Below are positions 35,719 to 44,457 of a stretch of DNA of 56,436 bases, in pieces. A program made the translations under genes and the position numbers. The DNA is from Lichenibacterium minor. Its GTDB lineage: Bacteria; Pseudomonadota; Alphaproteobacteria; Rhizobiales; Beijerinckiaceae. The stretch covers positions 1-56,436 of the forward strand of contig NZ_QYBB01000028.1 in NCBI RefSeq assembly GCF_004137685.1. The letters are read 5' to 3'. Below the pieces are notes generated by a model. The model was given only the letters and a program-made list of their open reading frames with translations. It ran no database searches and was not told the DNA's origin. Positions within the stretch are counted from its first letter, which is position 1, and every line of letters begins with the position of its first letter.

Positions 35719-35743
35719 GCACCAAAATGGTGCATTTTGCACC
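35719..35743 (-). promoter_or_regulatory. Operator-like alternating inverted repeat before the RHH gene
   Basis: The sequence is three GGTGC boxes in alternating orientation with A/T spacers: GCACC-AAAAT-GGTGC-ATTTT-GCACC. It therefore contains two overlapping inverted repeats, an ideal target for two RHH dimers. It starts 30 bp upstream of the RHH start at 35689 and lies in the only gap between the two minus-strand operons. Confidence 0.65.
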
Positions 35744-35806
35744 TTCGGAATTCTGTTTCCACAGTCCAGAAACAGCAGCGACCGGCTCGCGGGGGAACGA
35801 TCAATT

Positions 35807-37426
35807 TCAACCTGTTCCACGGTCAGCAGCGGCGGCACTGGCTGGTAGAAGCCAGTCCAAAACGACAGACTCCCCGACAATTATGAGGTGGGTACGAGCG
35901 CGCGATAACGCGACGTAAGCCAGTTCACTTACATCGGCTATAGCACGAGTAGCCGCCACTATAACTACAGCACGTTCCAACCCTTTAAAGTCCGTGATAG
36001 TGCTGCAAAGGACAGCAGCAGAGATCTGCTTGCGAAGCATGTCTCTTGTGCGGACGTCGGGAGCAAGCACAACGATGTCCGACGAACTGACGCATTCCAC
36101 CCCGGTCAGCAGCTGCACCTGAGCCGTTATCTTCACTACTACTTCTTTGTCTGTGACCCGATGCAGCGCGATTGATACGCCGGGGGGACCATCCGCAATA
36201 ATGGTATGCCCTTTGTAATGGTGAGTGGCTACAGCATGAATCGACTTTGTATTGCGCAAGTTCCTTGTGAGACGGATTGGGACCATTGACAACCCTTGGA
36301 TCTGCGCGCTCAGCACTCCATACAGCTGCTGGTTGGTGTCGAAATACGCATGCAAACAAGCCTCGGGGTCCGGGAGCAGCAGCTCTTCGAGCGCGATCCA
36401 CCAATGGTTTTTAAAATCCTGAGCCTCATCAACGATAATAGCTTTGAAACGAAGCCCTGGGTCCGCTTCGACGGCCTGCATTAACAGCTCCGCCGGATCA
36501 GCCCCAGAACGATCGGACGGTACGAATTTGCGCACGAGCTCATCGAAGGACAACACGGTAACAGCGCTATCTTGCATCCGCTGACGCAGATCCGCAGCAA
36601 GCGGCAGGCTGCGACATGTCAGAAGAGTACGCTTCCCGGCTTCGGTGAGCCTGCGAGCATCCTCACAAGCCACGATCGTCTTACCTGTCCCGGCTCCGCC
36701 GCCAACTGCCGCACGCGTGACCTCCGCAATGCTGTCGAGGATATAATACTGTTCTGGCGTCAGCGCCGCGATGGCCGCGTCGTCATCCTCGAGCCGGTAG
36801 GCCAGAGGTGTTCGCAGCATAAACGGCTTCGCTAGGACATTTTGCAGTGCTTGAAGCCCGGATAGCCCAGGTCCGTGCTCATCGTTACCCCCGGCTAGTC
36901 GCTCCTCGACCCAGGCGCGAAGCCTTGTCAAATCCGGACGGCAACAGAACAGCTCGCGCGGACGGTCCGCTCCCAGATCGCCAGGAGGAGATGCCACGTC
37001 AGGGAACACCACGCCGTGGCGGAAGCGCACGAATTGACGGGGCCAGTTGCGCTGCTCCCCGGCTTTGGCGAGGATCGCGTGCTTGGCCCTCATCGCCTGC
37101 GCAACAGGATTTTTTATGTTGTGAATCCTGCGATTTGCGTCCTCGCTGGTCCATCGGTCGGATCGGGGATCAAAGGTAATCCCGCCACCCTTAACCTCGA
37201 TCGTCAGCACGCCGCGATCGGGATGAACTAAAACGAAGTCGCATTCACCGTCGCGCTCTCCGCCCGTCCGCGTCAGTCCAAGCCATGGCCGGCTGTAGAA
37301 AACCTGCCAGCCAGCTGGCAGTGCCCCCTCGAGCGCATCGAACACCCTCACCTCGGCACGGCGTAAGGGATCTGCTCGCAGCTGGTGTGACAGCTCGCGC
37401 GGCCACATTGTTGCGCCGGCCATCAT
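35807..37426 (-). CDS. NERD nuclease-related domain plus SF1 (UvrD-like) helicase
   Basis: A 539-residue protein. N-terminal NERD domain: GECDFVLVHPDRGVLTIEVKGG with D63, E77 and K79, a PD-(D/E)XK-like arrangement. Then an SF1 motor: Walker A GGGAGTGKT (242-250), IVDEAQD (331-337) and late FKGLERAVVIV and YVALSRARTHLIIVG motifs. Such proteins are common in defence islands. It overlaps drmB-like by 4 bp (ATGA), so it is the last gene of the DISARM-like operon. Both activities look intact. Confidence 0.88.
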   Translation of the reverse strand: MMAGATMWPRELSHQLRADPLRRAEVRVFDALEGALPAGWQVFYSRPWLGLTRTGGERDGECDFVLVHPDRGVLTIEVKGGGITFDPRSDRWTSEDANRRIHNIKNPVAQAMRAKHAILAKAGEQRNWPRQFVRFRHGVVFPDVASPPGDLGADRPRELFCCRPDLTRLRAWVEERLAGGNDEHGPGLSGLQALQNVLAKPFMLRTPLAYRLEDDDAAIAALTPEQYYILDSIAEVTRAAVGGGAGTGKTIVACEDARRLTEAGKRTLLTCRSLPLAADLRQRMQDSAVTVLSFDELVRKFVPSDRSGADPAELLMQAVEADPGLRFKAIIVDEAQDFKNHWWIALEELLLPDPEACLHAYFDTNQQLYGVLSAQIQGLSMVPIRLTRNLRNTKSIHAVATHHYKGHTIIADGPPGVSIALHRVTDKEVVVKITAQVQLLTGVECVSSSDIVVLAPDVRTRDMLRKQISAAVLCSTITDFKGLERAVVIVAATRAIADVSELAYVALSRARTHLIIVGESVVLDWLLPASAAAADRGTG

Positions 37427-39258
37427 GCGCTCCGCGTTACGAGATCGCAGAAGAACCCGACAGAGGGCTCATCCGGCAGTCCGACCAGCATGGCCCGGTC
37501 GAGGAAGCGATTAAAATGTTCACACGCTGTCTCCGGCGCCAGCACACAGGCGTGGCATGCCGCATGCGACATTGCTTCAGGGTTGGTCAACCGGCTGTCA
37601 ATACAGAGAGGGTCTGACGAACACCAAGCCTGCGCCTGTACGGCTGCGATCACTGTTCTTCCAATCCGTTCCGAGTCTCCTTGCCGCTGAAGTCCGCCAA
37701 GTGTCCCGTCATCATCGCCGGTAGCGGTGTAGATGAGGACACCGGCCATCTCGTATTCACCTGTTTCTATATACAGTCGCTCACGCAAGGCGGTAGACGA
37801 ATACCCACAATCCAGGGTCAGCTGACGCATCACGCTATGGGCGAAAGTATGAAGCAGGAGAAACCGAGGCGTGACTATCAAAGGTGGTGGAGTTTCTGCT
37901 TCCTGCCGACCGCGCCACTCCTGGAGAAAGCGCTCATTGAGCAGGCCTGCACGCGCTCTCACAGAGTCTAGCTTCTCCCATTTTTGCAGCCGCTCCTCGT
38001 CGAAGGCGAGAAAAATGCCTTCTCCCCGCACCTCGATCGCCGGCAGCCAGCTCAGTGGTGCCAGCGAAAGCCTAGCTATATTCGGCGCTGCCGTATCTCC
38101 CGCTGGATGAATGCGGGTAAAGCCGGTCATGGCACGCACCTCCCGCAGGCGTACGGCCTTCACGACGCGGGATATCCACTTTCGGATCTCGTCGGGAACC
38201 TGGCGAGGCCGTACTTCAAATTCCCGGTCGGGGCCACTGGTGGCTACTGCTACGTTTAGCTGCCGGTACTCTTCTCGCCGCAAATCGTCGAGTTCGATCG
38301 CGTTATGTGCCTGTAATCGCTGCTCGACTTCGATACTCAGCTGCTCGGGCGTGAGATCGAGTTCCGTCAGCACGTCCGAAAGGTGGGTTTCAAGAAGCCG
38401 GATGGTGTTCGCGCGTTGCTCGAAGGGCGAAGTGGCCACAATATCCCACATGACCCCCATTGCCTCCTGCAGTCTGTCTGACCACGGTGGAATGCTAAGC
38501 GCCGACTCGATGACAGGAAAATAGAGATTGGACGCGCCACGTTGCATGGTGCGAATGCTGTCAGGCGCCCCGCAGGTCTCGTCTCCATCCGCTAGCCAGG
38601 GTCGCTTACCCCGGCAGGCCGGCAAAATCCGTTGCCGTGTGCTGAAAACACCGTCCAGCGATCGGCGAGCCTTGCATTCGTCACAGCTTACAAAGATCCC
38701 TGAAAGTCCAGGCTCTTCGGAGCGCAAACGTAAGAAGCCGTTTCTGTTATTGCACTCCTCCCTGTGCTGCACCCAGAAATGCCATGGAAAATCATCCAAA
38801 TGGCCGTGCTCACAGGCGGTGATGAAGCGCACCGGAACGACATATTGTTTGCCCAGCGCGGCACTTCGCTTACGCGAGCACTCAGTACACCAGCATGCCG
38901 CTTCGCCGGGATCGCCATTCCACTGGTTGACGTCGCCAATCCTGTCGCACCCGGGACATTGCAGCCAGCGCGGAAACCGCACGGCTACGAGTGATCGCTC
39001 CTTGTCCTGCTTATTGAGAGGATCCCGGACTGGCGGAAGTCGGAAGCCTTTCACATTAAGCTTTTTTTGTAGCCGCACCTCGAAGACGGTTTGCGGGTTG
39101 AGCATGCCAGCTGGTTTGAAATTGCGATCCCATTCTTCAAGGCTGCTTATGACCGCGGAAACGGCAGCTTCTTCAGTCCGAAAATCAACGACCGCGCCGG
39201 GACCAAACGTGCCGATAACCGCGCTGCGACGAAGCTCACCAATATCTTTAGCGGGCAT
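37423..39258 (-). CDS. drmB: DrmB-like protein (DUF1998, DISARM core)
   Basis: A 611-residue protein of the DrmB type. It opens with ELRRSAVIGTFGPGAVVDF, the family N-terminus, and has Cys clusters CPGC, CWCTEC and CDEC that probably bind zinc. The C-terminal DUF1998 region contains LLLHTFAHSVMRQL and CHACVLAPETACEHFN. In DISARM, DrmA and DrmB form the core complex acting on foreign DNA. It overlaps the drmA-like gene by 11 bp and the NERD gene by 4 bp. Confidence 0.87.
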   Translation of the reverse strand: MPAKDIGELRRSAVIGTFGPGAVVDFRTEEAAVSAVISSLEEWDRNFKPAGMLNPQTVFEVRLQKKLNVKGFRLPPVRDPLNKQDKERSLVAVRFPRWLQCPGCDRIGDVNQWNGDPGEAACWCTECSRKRSAALGKQYVVPVRFITACEHGHLDDFPWHFWVQHREECNNRNGFLRLRSEEPGLSGIFVSCDECKARRSLDGVFSTRQRILPACRGKRPWLADGDETCGAPDSIRTMQRGASNLYFPVIESALSIPPWSDRLQEAMGVMWDIVATSPFEQRANTIRLLETHLSDVLTELDLTPEQLSIEVEQRLQAHNAIELDDLRREEYRQLNVAVATSGPDREFEVRPRQVPDEIRKWISRVVKAVRLREVRAMTGFTRIHPAGDTAAPNIARLSLAPLSWLPAIEVRGEGIFLAFDEERLQKWEKLDSVRARAGLLNERFLQEWRGRQEAETPPPLIVTPRFLLLHTFAHSVMRQLTLDCGYSSTALRERLYIETGEYEMAGVLIYTATGDDDGTLGGLQRQGDSERIGRTVIAAVQAQAWCSSDPLCIDSRLTNPEAMSHAACHACVLAPETACEHFNRFLDRAMLVGLPDEPSVGFFCDLVTRSA

Positions 39259-42200
39259 TCTGGACTCCCTTGAGACCTTCCGTCAGACGGTAAGGCGTGA
39301 CGGGCTCGACGTTGCGCATGCTGTTCGGTGTGGGCCACGCCTGTCCTGGACTGCGTCCGGCAGCCCGTTTCGCGGCGGCTTCCTCTGCGCCCTGAAGCAG
39401 CGAACCTTTACTGTGGGTCTTCCAATAGAACTCTGGTGCGAGGCGGATCCAACGATTCAACCGATCCAGGAGATCCTTCTTCACTTCTGTTTCAAGCGGA
39501 TCGATGTCGCGAGCGCGCTGAGCCACCAGCTCGATCAGAGCCTCGGCCTGAATCCGGACCGCGTCATCAATAGCTGGCGCCGCAAGCATGCCCGGGATCC
39601 GGTGACGGATTATCGCAACGAGAACTGCGTGGAGCGCCCGATCCCGGGCACGTGAGGCAAAGGGCGTTACGCTGGTCGCTTCCACATCGCGATACAGCGT
39701 TGCGTGCCATGTCCGGAATGTCTCAAAATGTGACCGATCGCGCGGCTTTGCTGCGTTGAGTACAGGAACAACTAGGCCTGCGACCTTCCCGCGCCCAACG
39801 CGGCTTGTCGACTGGATGTACTCAGCCATTGTCTTCGGCTGACCGTTCACCAGCATCAGTCCGAGGCGCGGAATATCCACCCCGACGCTGAGCATGTTGG
39901 TCGCAAGCACCGCATCCAGGGCCATGCCGCTTGCTGCATCATAGTCGAGCTCCTTGAGAAGTTCTTTGATCTCATTTTGGGATCGCCGCGAGGTCAGCTC
40001 TTCGATCACCTCAGGTTCGCGGATTGTCTCCCCTCGTGCTCGGGAGACCTGATCCAGCGTGTCATGGACGTCATCCTGGAAGAGGACCAGAGCTCCTCCC
40101 AGTTCCCGTAGTGAGTTGAAGTAAGTAACAAGCGTCCAGTATGGATCTCGCTCCTTGTCCGGCAGGGCTGCAGCGGTCTGCAACAGAGAGGCCGCTACCG
40201 CCTGGAGCGTGAACTTGGCCGAACGTCCGGATGTGGTGACACCCACATAAAGGCGTCCCGGCTGGTCCTGGTCGATAACAGCAAACCCAGAGTCAGAACT
40301 GTTCAGGCCGGGCGGCGGAAACTGACAGATTTCTCGCGAAAATAGAGCTTTGACCTGCTCTGAGGCACGCCGGATTGTTGCGGTCGAGCCTATAATCTTC
40401 GGCTGCGTTCCGTCAGTCGAGAGAATGATATCGATGGCGCTCTCATAAAGGCCGGCGAGTGTGCCAAGTGGCCCTGCGATGAGATGCAGCTCGTCCTGTA
40501 AGATCAATTGCGGCTGCGCCCGGGTTCCGACACCGAACAGCTGGGCTGTACTTGGGCTGCGCACAATCTGCGCAAATTTGTCCACTGTGCCGATAATAAG
40601 CGTTGGCCGTTCGATGTAGATATCTTCATCGACGGTCCAGACAGGCAGTTGCGCTCCGAACAACAAGCAAGACTGATTCGAGCATTTAACGGTCACAGGA
40701 TCGGCAGCAGCTTCCTGAGCGTACTGCAATCGCTTATGGCAGCAGGGACAGTCTGTCAGCTGATCGGGCCTTGACAGCATCGGGTCGGTTTTGCTGGCGA
40801 AAGCCAGTCTACGGTCGTTTGGCGTGGCATCGCCACCCACCCAGAGACCGATGGAGAACGGCACTGTTCCCAATTTGACCGGTTGCGGCGTCGCAACTTT
40901 CCCACGCCGGATCGCCTCGCAGGCAGCAATCATCGCACTTGCGCGGATAAACTGCTGTGTTGTCAGAAGTCGAAGGGTGTAGCGCATGATGGCAGCGACA
41001 CCGGCCCCATCGTCGGGGTTCTTTCGCGAGACACGCCGGTGAAAGGCCACCAAAGCGATGAGGCCAAGATACGCCTCAGTTTTGCCGCCGCCTGTTGGGA
41101 ACCATAGCAGGTCCATCACGTTGCGGTCGGGATGCTCGCCATCAATCGCTGATTCAAGGCTGAGTAAAAGAAAGCCGAGCTGAAAGGGACGCCATTGCAA
41201 AGCATTCCCCTTCCAGGTGCTTTGCGTGTGCATAGCGAGATTGGCCAGCCGGAACGAGAGCGCAGCATCAGGGTCAGTAGCTAACCGGGTTGCCCCCTTC
41301 TTCATCCGGACAAGTACATTGCCAGCCTGCCGTAAATGATTGTGTGCAGCTTTTCGATGCTCAGCATCGAGCCGGGTCGCAGCGGCGGTCTGTATTTCGA
41401 TCCATTTTTGATACGCGTCACACAGCTCGCCGAGCGCTCCCAACAAAGCCACCGCCGGGGCCGATGCGAGCCATGACGCTGAAAGAGGTTTCACTCCATT
41501 CCTGCCGATGTCTTGGAACACAGGGTGTCCGGCGCTGCTTACAGCAGGCGTTTCCTGAGCCGGAAGCCAGGAAATCCGCAGCGCTTCGACCACGCAATCA
41601 TCACCCGCACCGCGAAGGGTCCAGTCAGCGGAGCAGGTGTGGCCGGCGGCGTATTCACGGGCATGCCGGTAAAGCAATGCAGCAGAGGCGTCGTCATCGT
41701 CGACGACAGCACGCCGCGAGGGACGGGCTATAAAAATCGTCTTGCCTCCAGGTACCAGCTCCATGGTGACCTGGAACATGGTCAGCATTTCAGCGCGATT
41801 GCGATCCGGTTCCTCCATCTGACACGCGTTTACCAGTGTGATCGTCGCAAGCCGCCCGCCGCTGTAGTTCGCAGCACGCACGTTCAAGGCAAGACCGGGA
41901 AGCTCTGGAACATCGTCCAGCGACAGATATTTGAAGCCGGCTTCGAGCGTTGCGCGGACAGCCTTGGGCGTCTTCGGCACACGACGCCAGTGCCGGTCCT
42001 TTGGATCAGACTCGTCGCGCTGATACAGCGCAAAGCTGATCCGGACTTCGACTTCCGGCTCTGCACCATCCTCTGCCCTGACCGCGAACGAGAGGCCGGC
42101 GGTCGAGGGCCGCCGCATAGTTACCGCAGCGGGACGAGCCTGATCGTCCGTGTCCTCTCCCGTGCTTTCTCCGTCCCCGGCGACAGCGAGCCGCTCATCT

Positions 42201-42370
42201 TCCTCCGGCGCGAGCTCCGTGTTCGAAGGCCATAGAATTCCCGTCAGCCAGACATCGGACGGTCGCGCTTTCAGTTTTTCTTCCGGCTCCCTGGGACCGA
42301 TCAAATCCTCGGTCAGACGCTGAACAACGAGCTCGCGTGCCGTGCCCGTCAAACTTACTGTTTCAACCAT
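39248..42370 (-). CDS. drmA: DrmA-like SF2 helicase (DISARM core)
   Basis: A 1040-residue helicase of the DrmA type. Walker A is WFPTGGGKTEAY (K430), Walker B LQDELHLI (626-629), motif III GSTATI, and motif VI QSTSRVGRG. A Cys cluster (CPCC 541-544, then CSNQSC) interrupts the first RecA lobe, as in this family. The C-terminal part contains the MLSVGVDIPRLGLM motif. In DISARM the protein binds and unwinds incoming DNA with DrmB. It follows the UvrD-type gene with 8-bp overlap. Confidence 0.9.
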   Translation of the reverse strand: MVETVSLTGTARELVVQRLTEDLIGPREPEEKLKARPSDVWLTGILWPSNTELAPEEDERLAVAGDGESTGEDTDDQARPAAVTMRRPSTAGLSFAVRAEDGAEPEVEVRISFALYQRDESDPKDRHWRRVPKTPKAVRATLEAGFKYLSLDDVPELPGLALNVRAANYSGGRLATITLVNACQMEEPDRNRAEMLTMFQVTMELVPGGKTIFIARPSRRAVVDDDDASAALLYRHAREYAAGHTCSADWTLRGAGDDCVVEALRISWLPAQETPAVSSAGHPVFQDIGRNGVKPLSASWLASAPAVALLGALGELCDAYQKWIEIQTAAATRLDAEHRKAAHNHLRQAGNVLVRMKKGATRLATDPDAALSFRLANLAMHTQSTWKGNALQWRPFQLGFLLLSLESAIDGEHPDRNVMDLLWFPTGGGKTEAYLGLIALVAFHRRVSRKNPDDGAGVAAIMRYTLRLLTTQQFIRASAMIAACEAIRRGKVATPQPVKLGTVPFSIGLWVGGDATPNDRRLAFASKTDPMLSRPDQLTDCPCCHKRLQYAQEAAADPVTVKCSNQSCLLFGAQLPVWTVDEDIYIERPTLIIGTVDKFAQIVRSPSTAQLFGVGTRAQPQLILQDELHLIAGPLGTLAGLYESAIDIILSTDGTQPKIIGSTATIRRASEQVKALFSREICQFPPPGLNSSDSGFAVIDQDQPGRLYVGVTTSGRSAKFTLQAVAASLLQTAAALPDKERDPYWTLVTYFNSLRELGGALVLFQDDVHDTLDQVSRARGETIREPEVIEELTSRRSQNEIKELLKELDYDAASGMALDAVLATNMLSVGVDIPRLGLMLVNGQPKTMAEYIQSTSRVGRGKVAGLVVPVLNAAKPRDRSHFETFRTWHATLYRDVEATSVTPFASRARDRALHAVLVAIIRHRIPGMLAAPAIDDAVRIQAEALIELVAQRARDIDPLETEVKKDLLDRLNRWIRLAPEFYWKTHSKGSLLQGAEEAAAKRAAGRSPGQAWPTPNSMRNVEPVTPYRLTEGLKGVQNAR

Positions 42371-44426
42371 TACCGCCGAACCTTCCGCTGGAATACCCGA
42401 TAAGCAGCGGCGCTATCACAAAGCCGCTGCTCCGCCATGGATCATGTAATGTTTCAAGTTCAACCTGATCAGTTGGAAGAACGATGCTGCGAAGGCCTAG
42501 CGACCGAATGTAAGGGAAGGTCCGTGCGGGAGGCCACCTCTTGGCAAACTGTGCAACCTCTTCGACCCCTCTCTTGAATTGAGGACTCATGACAGCAAGT
42601 CGCACATCATCTCCGTCGGTTAATTCGTATTCATAGTCGAGCGTTTGCTGCTGGCGCGCAATGAGCTGCTGCCGCAAGGGTTGCTGGCACCAAGAGTCTT
42701 GAGCTGCCTGCGCTGCCTCAACAGAAGCAAACGTTCGTTGGCCGACCAAGCCAGCTGCCTGCAGGTCCTTCGTGCGACCAATTTCAACCTGAAGATTTCC
42801 CTTCCGGGTGAAGCGGAACACACGCCCGCTGGCAGCGCTGCTGCTGAAATTAGGCGCGCTCTCGCCGACGCACAGGCGTTGCCGCGCACGCGTAGCGCCG
42901 ACGAAAGCCACACGCGCCTCCTCGCCCGGGCTGTCGCACTCAGGATCTGGGGCGGGCATAAAAAGATGAACCTCATCCGCCTCGCGCCCCTTGCTGGCGT
43001 GCACAGTGCCGATAATGGGCCCGGCGTCGCCGAATTCTGCCGAGCAAAACAACATTGGAGGCGTGGATCGCCCTAATACATTGCGCAGCACACGCAGATC
43101 GATAGTTCTCGGATTAATCCCAGCAATTTCCTGGAGATGAGACCAAGCTTCCATTGCCGTAGAGGCATGAACCGCGATTGCGCCTTGTACTCTCGAATGC
43201 CAGCGTTGTTCAAATAAACTCCAGGAAATCTTAGTTCCCTCTGTGTAGTCCCAGAAAACAGCAGCAAGCCAGGGCAGGAGTCGGACTGGAAGTCCCGACA
43301 TCCGCAGCCGGTGTTGCACGCCACCGTTGCGTGACGAACGGTCCAGCACCTCTGCCCTCCGACGCATCAGAACCAGAGTACGATCACTCATGCTTGTCAG
43401 ATCCAAGTCGTTGAGGGACCCGGCCGGGGCATGAGCAAGACGGCTGATAGCTTGCCGGACATTTTCATACTGCTTTTGCGGGTGAGGATGGTTAGTCAGA
43501 AGACTTCTACGCACGTCGGTGAAAATCTGCCGAAGTCGCGGATCTCTGGTGCGATGCACACGCTTGAGCTCCCTTTCCTGAAAGCTTTTTGCCTTAAGCA
43601 ATGCGAGGAGACTTGCCCCTGGAGACTGGTTGTTCTCGTCTTCGGTGAAAGAAAATATCGATTGGGCAGCATCAGCGAACACAGTGACACCGGCTCCAGG
43701 GGATAACTGATCGATGATATGACCGATGAATTCAGCCCGGATACCCAGCACATCCTGCGCTTCGTCGACGATCAGATGCTGTAAGGTCCCCAGGTACTCC
43801 GCCGCGTCTTCATCAGACAGCACGCGCTCCATGGCTGAGCGGATGTTGTCATTGTAATCCCCGGTCAAAGCCGCGGTCGGGGAAAAACCAGATTGTATTG
43901 CCCAGGCATGCGAGTCGAGAGTTGCGATACGGACAGATGCCGCATCCGCTGCCTCAGACAGACCCGCGGCAATCCGGTTCCTGAATTCCACAATGGCTGT
44001 GCGCGTAAAGCTCACAACCCAAATCCGGTTCGCGGGCACTCCGCCGTTGATCAGAGCTGCGATGCGCTGGCAGGCAGCGTGCGTCTTACCGGAACCTGGA
44101 CCGGCACCGACGAGCACCCGGGCACTCACAGGCAGTCGGATTATCTCCTCCTGCGCGAGGTCAGGACCATCCTCCATCAACGATTGAAGCTCCGTTTGGG
44201 GCTCGATCTCTTCATCCAGACAGGGACCGTCGAGATCGATTGAGTTGTTTTTCAACGTCCAGAGGCGGCGGCGATATCGGACTGCTGGACCGTGCACCGT
44301 CTCATGAAGAGGGCGGTCAACCGTATCTATGATGCGGCGGCCCTTGCGGACGGTGACGCTCACGCTTGTCAATTTCCACCCTTCGCGTTTTGCAGGGCAT
44401 GATAACATCGACTCGGCTATCGGCAA
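42363..44426 (-). CDS. UvrD/RecB-type SF1 helicase
   Basis: A protein of up to 687 residues. Walker A is GAGPGSGKTHA (107-117), motif Ia SFTRTAIVEFRNR, Walker B IVDEAQD (219-225), and motif V/VI VHASKGREADEV and VGATRARQRL. It lacks an obvious nuclease domain. It is the first gene of the DISARM-like operon, a position where classic DISARM has drmD/drmE or a methyltransferase gene. The start is unclear: ATG 44426, ATG 44408 or GTG 44363 are possible and none has a strong ribosome site. Confidence 0.87.
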   Translation of the reverse strand: MPIAESMLSCPAKREGWKLTSVSVTVRKGRRIIDTVDRPLHETVHGPAVRYRRRLWTLKNNSIDLDGPCLDEEIEPQTELQSLMEDGPDLAQEEIIRLPVSARVLVGAGPGSGKTHAACQRIAALINGGVPANRIWVVSFTRTAIVEFRNRIAAGLSEAADAASVRIATLDSHAWAIQSGFSPTAALTGDYNDNIRSAMERVLSDEDAAEYLGTLQHLIVDEAQDVLGIRAEFIGHIIDQLSPGAGVTVFADAAQSIFSFTEDENNQSPGASLLALLKAKSFQERELKRVHRTRDPRLRQIFTDVRRSLLTNHPHPQKQYENVRQAISRLAHAPAGSLNDLDLTSMSDRTLVLMRRRAEVLDRSSRNGGVQHRLRMSGLPVRLLPWLAAVFWDYTEGTKISWSLFEQRWHSRVQGAIAVHASTAMEAWSHLQEIAGINPRTIDLRVLRNVLGRSTPPMLFCSAEFGDAGPIIGTVHASKGREADEVHLFMPAPDPECDSPGEEARVAFVGATRARQRLCVGESAPNFSSSAASGRVFRFTRKGNLQVEIGRTKDLQAAGLVGQRTFASVEAAQAAQDSWCQQPLRQQLIARQQQTLDYEYELTDGDDVRLAVMSPQFKRGVEEVAQFAKRWPPARTFPYIRSLGLRSIVLPTDQVELETLHDPWRSSGFVIAPLLIGYSSGRFGGNG

Positions 44427-44457
44427 GCTGCAAACGGCAGACGGCAGACGAGCAAGG

